Part shown: positions 12,401 through 22,629 of the stretch, in pieces
Layout: the number at the start of each line of letters is the position of its first letter
Numbering within the stretch: position 1 is the stretch's first letter
DNA from: Liolophura sinensis
Taxonomy: Eukaryota; Mollusca; Polyplacophora; Chitonida; Chitonidae
Assembly (NCBI RefSeq): GCF_032854445.1
Contig: NC_088296.1
Coordinates: 19,025,485 to 19,089,484, forward strand
Direction: 5' to 3'
DNA length: 64,000 nt
Program-made: the position numbers and the translations under genes
The notes under the pieces: generated by a model
Seen by the model: only the letters and a program-made list of their open reading frames with translations
Database searches by the model: none
Told to the model about the DNA's origin: nothing

Positions 12401-13262
12401 CAGCGTCATAGTGACTTTTCTGTTCCAATGTGCCATGGCTGACAACTAAAACCCTGTGTCGGATAGAGGAAGGTATTGTTCTTGTTGTAGGTGATAAGTT
12501 TTAAACAAATTAGAGCGTTAAAAGGCTGTATTTTAATCCAGTACTAGGTCTGTCGTACCCGTCATTTAGTGATGGATCCAGTTCTTGTCGAAGCTCAACT
12601 CTTTTAAACCGTCTGAAAATGACAGAAATTTGTGTATAAATTACATTCTTGTCACAGCAATATGTGTGATTTTATTCCAAGAGACTGTGTTCAGAAAGTA
12701 AAACCACTGTATGTGTACAGGTATTTACACCTCAGTCTTACAGCGTGTGTTTATGGTTTGCTGTTGTTTATGATACTTCTGTTGTGTTTTTGCAGAGCCG
12801 ACGCTGAGATTCACAGAGACAGACGACAGTCGGCTGAGAATCACTGACAGCGGCTCAGTGGTAAAGGCTGAGGAGGGCTTGTCCGCGGGGTGGTATGGGA
12901 GAGCTGTGACAGACGGGCGTTACCAGACGGGCAGGTACTACTGGGAGGTGCAGATCACCCGTTCACATGACTGTAACTGTTGTGTAGGAGTGAGACAGGA
13001 GAGCTGTGGTGTGAGGGGGAGGCTAGACCCTGGCCGTAACTGCTGGTACATTAGGATGGGCTACCGTGGTGATGAGGTCATGTGTTATAGTCACCGTGGT
13101 GGTGGTGAGATCAAACCTGGCTATCTACAGTACAGACGTTACACACGACCTCATCACCTGGGTGTGTACCTGGACTGTGATGAGCACACACTGACAGTCC
13201 TGGACTGTGACAACAACCAGGTAATGTACACTGACAGTGATGTTATCGTCTCACTTGAATAA
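2770..13262 (+). CDS. TRIM-family E3 ubiquitin ligase (RING, two B-boxes, coiled coil, PRY-SPRY), six coding exons
   Basis: Coding exons: 2770-3441, 3835-3930, 4779-5009, 6735-6757, 7025-7212, 12796-13262. Lengths 672, 96, 231, 23, 188 and 467 nt including the stop; the joined frame is open for 558 codons. Seen: RING C3HC4 (C14, C17, C29, H31, C34, C37, C68, C71), a B-box 1 at about 111-151, a B-box 2 with perfect spacing (C182, H185, C193, C196, C201, C204, H208, H211), a charged helical coiled coil at about 225-400, then PRY-SPRY at about 405-558 (YWEVQI and LGVYLDCDEHTLTVLD motifs). Known for the family: RING recruits E2 enzymes, the coiled coil dimerises in antiparallel fashion, and SPRY binds the target; many members act in cytosolic innate immunity. 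Exon sizes 96/231/23 match the classic TRIM layout. Start: the first ATG after a good acceptor (AG at 2750-2751), directly before the RING. Odd: the SPRY end looks short. The target and exact orthology cannot be told. Confidence 0.9.
3835..3930 (+). CDS. TRIM gene 96-nt coiled-coil exon
   Basis: Bounded by ttccattacag and CAG|GTTGGT. Exactly 96 nt, phase 0 to 0, 32 codons rich in Glu, Lys, Leu and Gln. A 96-nt exon at this place is typical of TRIM genes. Confidence 0.88.
4133..4481 (+). mobile_element. SINE family B, full length, in TRIM intron
   Basis: The tRNA-like head has a box A-like gataacacagttggtggag and a box B-like stretch, followed by a unique body and a tail ctgaaaaattgtttagtacg. 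It is flanked by a perfect 12-bp direct repeat, catatgtgatgg, at 4121-4132 and 4482-4493, the target-site duplication. It lies in the intron between the 96- and 231-nt TRIM exons. Confidence 0.85.
4779..5009 (+). CDS. TRIM gene 231-nt coiled-coil exon
   Basis: Bounded by ctgtttgtcag and CAG|GTAAGT. 231 nt, phase 0 to 0, 77 codons with heptad-like spacing of hydrophobic residues. 231-234 nt is the usual size of this exon in TRIM genes. Confidence 0.9.
5010..6734 (+). other. TRIM intron 3, no element recognised
   Basis: No domain-coding sequence between the 231-nt exon and the microexon; ordinary AT-rich intron. Confidence 0.6.
6735..6757 (+). CDS. TRIM gene 23-nt microexon
   Basis: Acceptor tttgttgacag ends at 6734, then 23 nt coding GSTDFTK plus two bases, then donor GTATGT at 6758. 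The microexon is required by phase: exon 3 ends in phase 0, but the next exon (7025) reads open only if two bases come before it. 23 nt is the known size of this exon in vertebrate TRIM genes. Confidence 0.85.
7025..7212 (+). CDS. TRIM gene linker exon between coiled coil and PRY-SPRY
   Basis: Acceptor tctgttcacag ends at 7024 and donor A|GTAGGT follows 7212. 188 nt; it begins with the third base of a codon and ends in phase 1, which joins to the SPRY exon (A plus AG gives Lys). An internal CAG|GTGACT was rejected because its phase would not fit the last exon. Confidence 0.85.
7230..8245 (+). repeat. 42-bp minisatellite, block 1
   Basis: Tandem units of 42 bp, best preserved from 7580 to 8165, with core gtgaggcatgcattagggtg then tgcaaaaaagatacaaac. 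Degenerate units extend left to about 7230. Because 42 is a multiple of 3, accidental open frames of 14-residue repeats appear on both strands; I do not regard them as genes. Confidence 0.9.
8253..9770 (+). mobile_element. Non-LTR retrotransposon (LINE) fragment, broken
   Basis: Translated pieces show reverse-transcriptase motifs: GLPQGSVLGPLLYLIFVNDI at about 8446, FADDTSL-like stretches at 8265 and 8540, then 3' domain pieces at 8820-9060 and 9129-9569 ending in a CPNC..CEHLVHYFFECP zinc-knuckle-like motif. Several frameshifts and stops. It sits inside the 42-bp minisatellite, which resumes at about 10010. Confidence 0.8.
10010..10725 (+). repeat. 42-bp minisatellite, block 2
   Basis: About 17 units of 42 bp, core gtgaggtatacaatagggtg then tgcacagaaaacagaaac. 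Clearly the same unit as block 1, with a different dominant variant. Some units are identical to each other, which suggests recent local spreading. Confidence 0.92.
10726..11110 (+). repeat. 80-bp minisatellite
   Basis: The phrase actgttagaacaggacacat or a near variant recurs at 10801, 10881, 10961 and 11041, exactly 80 bp apart. Further degenerate pieces occur at about 11500-11720. Confidence 0.9.
11125..11495 (+). repeat. 42-bp minisatellite, block 3 (degenerate)
   Basis: Diverged units such as actaatgtgaggcatgcaat and related phrases, of variable length, between the 80-bp array and its later remnants. Confidence 0.8.
11721..12795 (+). other. End of TRIM intron 5, no element recognised
   Basis: AT-rich intron sequence. 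The last 20 bases are a pyrimidine-rich tract and the acceptor of the SPRY exon. Confidence 0.6.
12796..13262 (+). CDS. TRIM gene terminal PRY-SPRY exon
   Basis: Acceptor gtgtttttgcag ends at 12795. The first two bases complete a codon, then 154 codons to TAA at 13260-13262. The PRY part opens PTLRFTE and the SPRY core has YWEVQI and a VLDCDNNQ strand. The last strands of the SPRY fold (usually a further 20-30 residues with a conserved Pro-Phe) are missing. The stop overlaps a polyadenylation signal, and a GTAATG at 13221 could be an alternative donor, but the reading frame past it still resembles SPRY (VMYTDSDV). Confidence 0.88.
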
Positions 13263-13275
13263 AAGTGTCAATAAA
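13258..13275 (+). terminator. Two polyadenylation signals at the TRIM 3' end
   Basis: AATAAA at 13258-13263 overlaps the stop codon TAA, and a second AATAAA lies at 13270-13275. If used, the 3' UTR is only a few tens of bases long. Confidence 0.55.
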
Positions 13276-13367
13276 ATGTAGTAATACAAACGTAAATCAT
13301 GCACAGTATGTCGTATTTTTACACAGAGTTATACGTATACCAATTTCACAATCAACATTTTCAAGTT

Positions 13368-13775
13368 ACCTGATGTGTCTCTTCTCAGTAGTGCTGGTTT
13401 CCTCTCTGTTTGATAACTTGTCGGTGGATTATTTGATGTGTATCTTTTCAATTGTGATGGGTTTCCTGTCTGATACCTTGTGCAAATATTTACATGTACC
13501 TGATGTGTATCTTCTCCGGTGTGATGGGTTTCCTGACTCTGACACTTGGTCCACATATAACCTGATGTGTATCTCTATAAGTGCGGTAGGTTTCCTTTCT
13601 GTGATACCTGGTCCGTATGTTACGTAATATGTTTCTTCAGCTCTACAGGGTCCACACATTACATGATGTGTAACTTCTCAGGAGGGCTGGTTTTACTCTC
13701 TCTCTAAAATAGATTCCACACACTAGCTGATGTGTAACTTCTCACGAGGGATGGTTTTCCTCTCTCTATTAGCTC
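13368..13775 (+). repeat. Degenerate tandem repeat of about 60-68 bp
   Basis: The phrase cctgatgtgtatcttctc and variants recurs about every 60-68 bp, each followed by ggtttcct and later a ccacat-like stretch. It lies directly 3' of the TRIM gene. Confidence 0.75.
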
Positions 13776-13820
13776 TACTCATATTGAAGGCTGGGTTTTA
13801 TATTCCCTGATATAAAGAAC

Positions 13821-13942
13821 GCCAAGTCCAGCTCATGCTTCCGCTCCGGTCGTACATGTGGGCGGAACGGTCTACAGCAACCTGTGGATGGTCGTATCAA
13901 TGAAACATTATTGAGTGCGGCGTAATACACCAACCAAATAAA
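13821..13942 (+). mobile_element. SINE family A, 5'-truncated
   Basis: Box B-side ccaagtccagctcatgct, then the central caacctgtggatggtcg and the tail gcggcgtaatacaccaacc. The tRNA head is missing. Confidence 0.75.
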
Positions 13943-16485
13943 TGTGTTTTAAGAAGGTTCCTTATTAACTCTCCATCGGTGAGGTTCTAAAAGCACCAAG
14001 GCTAGGTTTCAAACTCATGTGATGGGCAGGACCCAACATTTTAACTGACGATTTCCTGGCGGAAACGTAACTGATAGACCCACAGTGCATGTACTGCCTA
14101 ACTTCCTATGTGCGGGGAAGGAATGAATTTAGTTAATCCACGACCTTTTCCCTTGTGTAGGATGACATGATTTCTTGATGGAATGAAGACATGACGAGCG
14201 CCATATCATGGACTTCGTCCCACTCTCGGCCCACGAGACTCACGTGTAAGGCCGTATGGACAGCCTTGCTCCTGTCTTCAACCAAAATAGTGTAGAAATT
14301 TTGAGTATTTCGTACTCCATGTATTTAGTATACAACACCTGGAGCCTGTATAAATATTTCGTTACCCCCTCACCCCTCACCCCCACACACCTCCCACACA
14401 CACATATATCACCACCCCACCTCATTACCCCCTCTAGTTGGATATAGCACGTTTTGGGGAACTTCTGACGAGCTTATTTTTTTTGATATAGAAACTATAT
14501 TCAAGAAAACTTGACTTTTTGTGTTCGAACATTCCTGAATGTGAGACATTCCAATGAATCCATGTCTTTTGAGTCTGGCTGCGACTTTAGGTCAACTTTG
14601 CTAATTGTTTTCTTAAGGGCGGAAAATTAATTCCGGCACGCCGGTTTCCCGCACACCCATAGACCAGACCGATGTGCTGTGAGTGATCAGTTCTTATGTA
14701 CGATGTTTAAACACTAATCAGATAAATGCTATGAATAAATTAACATGGTTATTGGTGGCAACACGCATATGAAAAGGAAAATATAGTGTGACAAACTTGA
14801 GGTTGTTAAACAGGTTAAATTCGTGACTGCTGTCAAATCGACTTGCGTTATTCTGTAATGTTTGTATATTTTTAAGCATATTTTTGTTTAAAAGGTGTTA
14901 TTTTTTTGTTCTTTCTCAGTTATGATGTTAGCCTTTGCTCTTTCTTTATTTTCCATCAGTGTGCATTTATGGGACTATGACGGTTCCTTTTTGGGGGTTT
15001 TTCACTCGATTTGACATTTTATCGACATCATTTTACACTACAAAAATAAATAAACTTAAATTTAACAGAAAGTATGTTGTCTGAATTATAAAATATATAA
15101 AGTAAAATGTATTCTGCCATTGCAGCGGATAATTCTGTTCAATTTAACACATATTCTATTAATTCAACATACATATCCTATTACACTGAAAAGAAATTAC
15201 GTTGATAGAATATGACAGAATATTATGTTATAACAACAAAATACATTTCTGATAAAGTTAACAGATTAATTTTTTGAGTGCGCCGAACCCCTGCGGTTTC
15301 CTCGTTTTCTGCCACACGTATAACTAACGGCCATCTTTTGAGTGAATGCAGCGATAGAAATAACTGATACAAGAAATAAGAATATTGTACATCGTATTAA
15401 CCGTGAAAACACAGCAATTCCACGTATACAATCGTTTTGCAGGAGCTACAGGTGGATCTGCTTGGGGAACTTTTCGAAAACTGCATTTGAGCATTGGACA
15501 AGCTGTTTCCATACATTTCTCTGATTGAACGACGAGAGACATTTGTTCATATATCGATTGTCTCCGTTATCAGCTGTCCCATTATCAGTGACAACCTGTT
15601 TATCTAAGTAAAGATACTGCAGGTAAATAATCATGTCTTAGAGTATCCTCTACTTTCCTGTAGCACTGACAATTTTTATCATCATATATGATTTATATGG
15701 TTCATATGTAGTAAATCTCTACAAATATGCCACGTTCTATACCCAGGCACAAAATCATGTCTCTACTTCACACACATAGCAGACAGAAGTGCCCATAAAC
15801 AAAACTAGGTATATCATATATGTCAGATCACAGAGAACTGTAGCGTAGGCGTATGACCGATGACATATGGTTGGAGGGCATATGTTAACCTTATATAAAA
15901 GGTTCAAAACGTTATGCGTAATTAAAGCTACTTTCAAATACGTCTTGTATCCAAATAGCAATGAGTCGTTTCGGTAAACATTTAAGACTGTACCAAATAT
16001 CTTTTCAAAATTTTGACACTTCAAATATAGCTTTTCTTTGTTCTTTAGCCAATACAAATATTTGGCCCGTCAAGGGTCTGGTGAAATCAATCTCGATACC
16101 GCTCTTCGCTCTCCTAAGACCCTGTCCTTTGAACTTGATCATGAGTTAAAGCAACTTGTTAGTGTTTTATAGTTCTAGGCTACAAAAACGTCCTTAGGTT
16201 AAGTCCTCGACGTATTGCGGCCCGACGCTGCCAGTTGGCGGGGAATCCCCGTATTTGTCATCTTGTGTTCGAACTCTCTTAAAACTTCATTGTTATATTT
16301 AACACTGTGACGATCACGAGGAGTGACTGCACTTATAACAGTTACATGTATCTGACCAGTTTTATTAAGTGCTAATTTTTCTACACTTTTCAAGGGTGTA
16401 CATATTTCTACTCCATTAAAAGTGAAAAAAAAATTTAACTGTGTTTCAAGTGTTTGTTTACAATGTTGATTAACCAACTTTTAAT
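13943..16485. other. Intergenic, no gene recognised
   Basis: AT-rich sequence with short spurious frames. About 15070-15280 resembles a small palindrome-prone element rich in TTAACA/TGTTAA motifs. Confidence 0.5.
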
Positions 16486-16488
16486 GGA
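16250..16488 (+). repeat. Dispersed repeat Z, copy 1
   Basis: Shares phrases such as taacactg..gatcacgaggag and oppositely oriented TTTAACTGTG motifs with 43390-43660. Possibly a MITE-like element; ends not defined. Confidence 0.4.
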
Positions 16489-16489
16489 T

Positions 16490-16652
16490 TTATTTATTTG
16501 ATTTATTTGATTGGCATTTTACGCCGTACTCAAGAATATTTCACTTATACGACTTATGGTGGGTGGAAACCGGGCACAGCCCGGGGGAAACCCACGACCG
16601 TCCGCAGGTTGTTGGCAGACCTTCCCACGTACGGCCGGAGAGGAAGACTTTT
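16490..16652 (-). mobile_element. SINE family A, 5'-truncated
   Basis: Reverse of the tail (tttgattggcattttacgcc), then cttatacgac, the aaaccgggcacagcccggggg hairpin-like part and ccgcaggttgttggcagacc. The tRNA head is missing. Confidence 0.8.
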
Positions 16653-17149
16653 AATGGAGATGGAATGTGAAAACTTTGACACTCTTATAAAAGTGTCCTG
16701 ATAATTCTTATAAATTCAGTCCCTCCTCGCACATGATCTTTACAATGTTAACTTTAACATTTTAGCTTTAAGAGTAAAAGGTCATCATACGTAACGCCAC
16801 CTTTGCTTCACACTAAAGACACTCACTGACGACTGGCATCATAGGTTCAAATCCAGCATTCGCTGATTTAGCAGCAACTTAAAGACAGGTAATCGTATCT
16901 ACCAGCCGTCAACAAACATGAGGGTTCCGGATCAATAGTCACAAGTTCAGTTCCCAAACAGACGTTTAACACGTGCCAACAAAACAACTAAGAAAGTATA
17001 TGAAGTATACGAGAATGGTAATGGAATGGTTTAAGGGAGTTGTTTTTCTTTACCCATAAATATGCGCGACGACCTCAGCAGAAGTGGAATGCTATTAATG
17101 TGACTGCGTGTTAAATGTCATGACAACACAGCATTTTGAGTATTTCTAG

Positions 17150-17380
17150 ACCAGTGACGTGTAATATATTGCTATTAAATTCATAATTCTGCCTAAGCCA
17201 TGGTGCTAGGAGGCGTGTAGATTGCTACTATTTATGCATTTACTTGAACAGTTAAAATAAAACCCTGACTGAGACAAATTGATAAGAGGTGGTGTTTCAC
17301 CGGTTACCTGTGACTAATTGTCGGCTATCCCGTTGTCGTCGATGCTCTGGTTTTACTCCCTGTGCTGTGCGTCTTTAATT
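17150..17380 (+). repeat. Dispersed repeat X, copy
   Basis: Contains cctaagccatggtgctagga, aacagttaaaataaaaccct and tttcaccggttacctg, matching 31780-31975 on the same strand and 25370-25590 on the other. Class unknown. Confidence 0.55.
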
Positions 17381-18032
17381 ATATTGATTGCGATGTATAT
17401 AAAAAAAATTGATCAAATTGGAAAATATAAATGTATTATAAATATAGGAGAAATGTCAGGTATACCTGGCGAACAGTCTTGACTTCCAGAGGGCTTTATC
17501 TAGTGAAGAAGAAAATCGGTTAAGAAATTCAAGTTATGTTGTTTGGAGGTTTGTTTCACTTATAAAAAGACTGTCAGCATTATGGCGGGAGAAGGGCAGA
17601 CAGAACCCTGGAAAACCCAGGAGTACGCAGACAAAACGTCTCACGCACGACTAGAGAGGAAGATAAAGAAATAAGAAGTAAAACAGATTTAACGTCCATT
17701 TTATCAACAAACAGCAAACATATGCTCAGATTCAGCAAGAATGCGGATACATTTTTTTCAAAAAATCATTTCAATTTGTTTCCATGGAAACAGAAATCTT
17801 TACATAGCCATGCTAATTGGCAGGTCCTTTTTGCTTTCCACTTTTCCCTGACATAAAACCTATGCATAAGCAATGTGGAGCGAATCTTTTGATTGGACCA
17901 TACTAACCCTTAACATAACTCGTGATCTCGTGAGTGTATTATAAATCGACTTTGTAATTCAAGCAAATCAACAATCAGAAGTATGTGAATTTGGCAACAC
18001 ATGAAATAGAGCAAATCTCGCGTGATTTATAT

Positions 18033-18185
18033 TAATTAGTTTATTTGATTGGGGTTTTACGATGTGCATATGGATATTTCACTTGTACGACGGCGGCTGG
18101 CAATACGGTGGGAGGAAACCGGACTCTGGCCTGGAGAAACCCACGACCATCCGCAGGTTGACGCAGGACCTTCCCACGTCCAGGA
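18033..18185 (-). mobile_element. SINE family A, diverged, truncated
   Basis: tttgattggggttttacg, cacttgtacgacggcggc, aaacccacgaccatccgcagg and ccttcccacgt appear in the family order, reversed. Confidence 0.75.
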
Positions 18186-18435
18186 GATTTTGTAAACAGG
18201 ACGGTGGGGTAAACGTTGGAGTACATTTAAAGTCACCTTGTAATCTAAAAACGTTTCAAGGGCATAGCCTTTATATGATTTTACCGACACAGAGGGTACA
18301 GATGGAATACGTACCAATGAGAAAGCAACTAGATATTGGTCGATGCCTGGCCGTGTAGACATACCCGAAAGACGTGACGTGCAGTCTGCCAGCTGGAGAG
18401 ACCACTATTCTGAATGACGCTAGTATCTATGGCAT

Positions 18436-18443
18436 CGATAAAT
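18436..18443 (+). promoter_or_regulatory. Possible TATA-like element
   Basis: gataaata about 50 bp before the ATG of the signal-peptide exon. Weak match, listed only because of its position. Confidence 0.25.
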
Positions 18444-18489
18444 AGTGCAAAACATTAAGTTGTAACAGTGTAGTACCAGTGCTGTGACG

Positions 18490-18568
18490 ATGGCAGGGTT
18501 AAGAGCTAAGAACGTGTTACTCTTCGTTGTGGTGTTTTCTGTGATTTTATGTAGCACATGGGTATCAG
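18490..18568 (+). CDS. Signal-peptide first exon of an unidentified secreted protein
   Basis: The ATG at 18490 opens 26 codons plus one base, then the donor G|GTAAGA. The peptide has a short basic N-terminus (MAGLRAKN), a hydrophobic core (VLLFVVVFSVILC) and a small-residue cleavage region (STWVSG), a textbook secretion signal. The phase 1 end is usual for signal-peptide exons of secreted modular proteins. No downstream + strand exon could be recognised, so the product is unknown; the rest of the gene may be lost or lie beyond the repeats. Confidence 0.5.
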
Positions 18569-18743
18569 GTAAGACCATTTCACACACTGTGATTAAATCA
18601 AATAATTTAACTGTTCGAAGAAAAAAACTGCATCATTTTACAGTTTGCCAATTGACTGGTGAACGCATTCACGATATGGTGTTCAACATCTGATGGAATG
18701 AATTAACTAATACCAGTATCTACTCATCATCCTAGGAACACTG

Positions 18744-18746
<3 letters not shown>

Positions 18747-18832
<86 letters not shown>
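18747..18832. repeat. (TA)n microsatellite
   Basis: An uninterrupted run of about 43 TA units. Confidence 0.95.
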
Positions 18833-18835
<3 letters not shown>

Positions 18836-20522
18836 GGTTGGATCTATTTTACATGGATTCTCATTTCAATCCTGGAGCTATTGGCTAACGGGACTTGTTT
18901 TAATTACAGTATGCTACAGCATAAGGTCGTTTCGAGGGAATTTAAAAACACTGCCTTTCTTTGGTGGCCTCACATCCTGCTACAGGAATACATTTTATCT
19001 CCCTTGCTTAAGGTATCAGATTGATATTACTCTAAGGTCGTTTGACAAGCGTCTCCGTCGCATAAGTAAAACACTCTTGACTAAGGCATAAAACAGCAAT
19101 TAAATCAATTTGAAAAGAAGACACGGCCACTTCCGGGTTTACATTATGTCACACACGGCGGTTTTTATATTTGGCATATTACAATCATATTTATTCCCCA
19201 CATCAAAGAGACAGTTTAAAAACAGTTCTGTCCCGTTAAAATGTCTCAACTGGACCTATTTTCTCGCTTTTTCATTGGTAAATAAAAATCAGATTTGCAT
19301 ATATGCAACATTTCTTTGTAGCACATCTGCTCGAGCTAGTCTTGGAATTACCAAATCAATATTGTTTATTATAACAGGCTATGCCAATGGTTTTGGGAAA
19401 ATCGGTAATTAAATTCTAATTTGATAACTGAATCCAATATGAGCTCAAACAATTAGCACTAGCTAAATTTGTTTAAACCCATTCGATTATGGTCAAAAAT
19501 GCATATTACGTAATCAAACATGGTCGCCAAGCGGAGAGATCTACTTTACACTGGTCAGCTGCCATGTTTTATACATACATATCTACCATATACATGTACG
19601 TGTGAAATTTCTAGCCTCAGTGGTATACATTCTGGGAACAGTTAACAACCATAGAAAAAAACATAACCAATACAACATGGCTCAGAAATTATTCTAGAAA
19701 CCCTAGAAGTGAAAGTTGAGAAATGTTCTTTTATGCATTGACAGAGAAAGATAAAACTTATACCCATTCATGAACATTTTTGATTGATTTGTTTGATTTA
19801 CTTACTTATGCACCACAGTATCAGTGATCGAGAAGTTTTCTTTATTTTCGACTAGCACAATGCCGGGCAAACACAAGTCCCGCGGCAAGACGCCTCATGT
19901 CCACAAATCAGCCATGTTTCATGCTTAACAGGAAAATTCCCATCTAGACAAACAATACACAAGCATAGTGTATATATATCCAGCATATCTTGGGAGAATT
20001 TCCTTCAGTGCCCATATCATAACGCAGAGCATACTTAGAGAAATAACACATGGATATCTTTGTAATTCCCTTCAAAGTTTTAATTTTTTTATTTATATAT
20101 TGCCTAACGCCATTGTCTGTAATTGTCCACATAGCCGTTGGTTTTATGAGTGATAGAAACTTGTCTTCAAAGAAAGTTAGACTTTGCAAACGCCCACCCC
20201 AGCGACGATAAAGGCTTATTTTCAACAATTCGCCATTTACATTGCGAGCGGGGAAAAGTACAAATTCCCTTTCCAAGAAATGACATAACAAATAATCATT
20301 ACTTTAGCCAATTTTATGTCATTTATGTGAACTGATATTGAGACCATGTCTTAAATACTTACACACAAATATTTGAATTCCACAGACACCGTACGTGAGG
20401 TTAGACAAACAATGTTGATTGATAGCAATTTATACTGGAAGCAAACAATCTCGCATACACGTGTTTCGAGTGGCATATTTCTTATTTACGTTAAGCAGAG
20501 TAGATTTTCTTTCAAATGTTCA
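18833..20522. other. No gene recognised
   Basis: AT-rich; the longest frames have no domain or splice support. Confidence 0.5.
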
Positions 20523-20534
20523 GATTCGATATGG

Positions 20535-20900
20535 GTGAGTGAGTGAGTGCTTGGGGTTTAACGTCGTACTCAACAATTTTTCAGTCATATGACGACGAAG
20601 GAATCATTAGGGTGCATGCACGTGTAATGTGCCTCCTTGTTGCAGGGCGGATTTCCACCACTCTTTTATTTAGTGCTGCATCACTGAGACGACTTACCGA
20701 AGGCAAGTAAGCCGTCCCGCCCGAGCCATTATACTGATACGGGTCAACCAGTCGTTGCACTATCCCCTTCATGCTGAACGCCAAGCGAGGAAGTTACAAC
20801 TTCCTCTTTTAAAGTCTTAGGTGTGACTCGACCAAGGATTGATCCTGGATCTACCGGACCCGAAGCGGACGCTCTACCAACTGTGCTATCCGGGCCGGTC
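20535..20900 (-). mobile_element. SINE family B, full length
   Basis: Reversed: tail cttggggtttaacgtcgtac at the left, tRNA-like head at the right (ctaccaactgtgctatccgg is the reverse of box A). A perfect 12-bp duplication gattcgatatgg flanks it at 20523-20534 and 20901-20912. Confidence 0.9.
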
Positions 20901-21989
20901 GATTCGATATGGAGCAAGAACTTTGTTTTCTTTGACATGTTGCCAATCTCTGCGACATGTTTTTTGTTGTTGGGTACATACCAAAATGAAAAAAGTGGCT
21001 TCTCGGTTTCGTTCCTAGGCACTGTTTACACATACCTGGACATGTATAAGGACCCAAATGGCATGCGCAAATCGACAGTTTATATCACTTTCTTTAGAGC
21101 TTCGACTGTACCTTTTTCATACAAGCCCAGTATTTCTTGTCTGGTTTTCTGTTTCATTTTCGATCTACATATACTGTTAATCCCGCTTATCCAATGGATA
21201 AAACAGACGTGTACGTAAGCTCTGGCATTTTTTGTCTACATATGGAATTATTATTGTGTGTGTGGAATGGACATTGGCACAGCGATTAAAGCGCTTCTCG
21301 GATGCTTGCTCGGATATACACAAACTGTAGGATCAGTTCTGGTCATACCAATCTTTACTGTATCAATCAGAAAAATGCTTTTACTGAAATATTCACGTCT
21401 ATAATTCCATGAGCTGCCAAAGCTAACATTTGTCTCCACATGTAAAAATGTAATCTTCATAATGAGATATGCTTTGACATATTATGGCAAGGTTAAAATC
21501 CATGTTTCTGCCCTAGTCCTTAAGGCGGTCACCATAGTACGATGAAAAAATATATATTTCAAAACGAAAACAAAAACAAATGTGATGGGTTATACAAGGC
21601 TGTCATAGATATAACTTAGCCTCACTCGATTGACAGATAACAGGAGAAGAGGATTAAAATAGAATTGGAAAAAGAAGTGGCTTAACAGGTGTGTCAACAG
21701 ATGTCACCCACAGCTACAGACAGTCAGTTTCCCTTCTTGTGGTGCATAGTTTCTTGGGTGGATTCCCCGTCTTACCATATCAGTCCTTTCATCAGATAGG
21801 GACGGAGATTTTCCATACAGTGCAACGTATTGGTACATGTAACAACTCCATTTCTGAATTAAAATTCCCACGAAATGTGACATCGACTATACCAGGCTAG
21901 ATACATACATCCCATATACGCGGAACATACAACATTTCTGTCTATTTTTAGTAAATGGATACAAAAGCACAGGGGTGCTCATGATGACT

Positions 21990-22140
21990 TCAGCTCCGGT
22001 CGTAGGCCCCCCTACGTCTCCAGCAACCTGCGGATGGTCGTAAGTTTGAGCCCGATTTCCTCCCATCACAATGCTGGCCGCCGTCGTATAAGTGAAATAT
22101 TCTTGTGTACGGCGTAATACACCAAATAAATAAACAAAAA
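21990..22140 (+). mobile_element. SINE family A, 5'-truncated
   Basis: ccggtcgtaggcc..cagcaacctgcggatggtcg, gctggccgccgtcgtataag, tgtacggcgtaatacacc, then an A-rich tail. Confidence 0.8.
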
Positions 22141-22150
22141 AAATACGTAC

Positions 22151-22165
22151 CTGTTTGAAAGAATA
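22151..22165 (-). CDS. Possible 15-nt microexon
   Basis: On the - strand, tgttttatgtgtcctcgcag, then TATTCTTTCAAACAG, then the donor GTACGT. Both splice signals are good and the length is a multiple of 3, but the coding content of five codons cannot be tested. It could follow the 33-nt exon at 23680-23648. Confidence 0.2.
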
Positions 22166-22629
22166 CTGCGAGGACACATAAAACAAGTAGCTCACTACAG
22201 CCTCCTGACACGGCATGGGGCACCATTGTACTTCATGAGAAGAGAAACGCTAAACACAAAGAGAATTAACAGTACAATTGCGGCACTATTCAGCCCCAAA
22301 TACTTTATGCCGATTTAGACAGAGGTAAATGGAAAAAAAACAATGATCATTTCTAAAAAAATGTATTCAATTTATTTTTTAATATCGTCAGAGATACAGC
22401 GTTGAGGAAAAACCTTTATAGATATACAGTTTAAATGAATGACATGCAAATTATTCCAGTATATATGCATGAGCCTAAATGATCATCTTCGTAAAAGTTC
22501 ATGAATTTCCTTAAAATCAGCTTAAACAGTGTGTTTTCACAAAAAAGAAAATAGTGGATAGCATGGAAATGATTTAAGAATACTCCTGCAAAAACCGGAG
22601 AAACATTTTACCATATTCGATGTGGTTTC

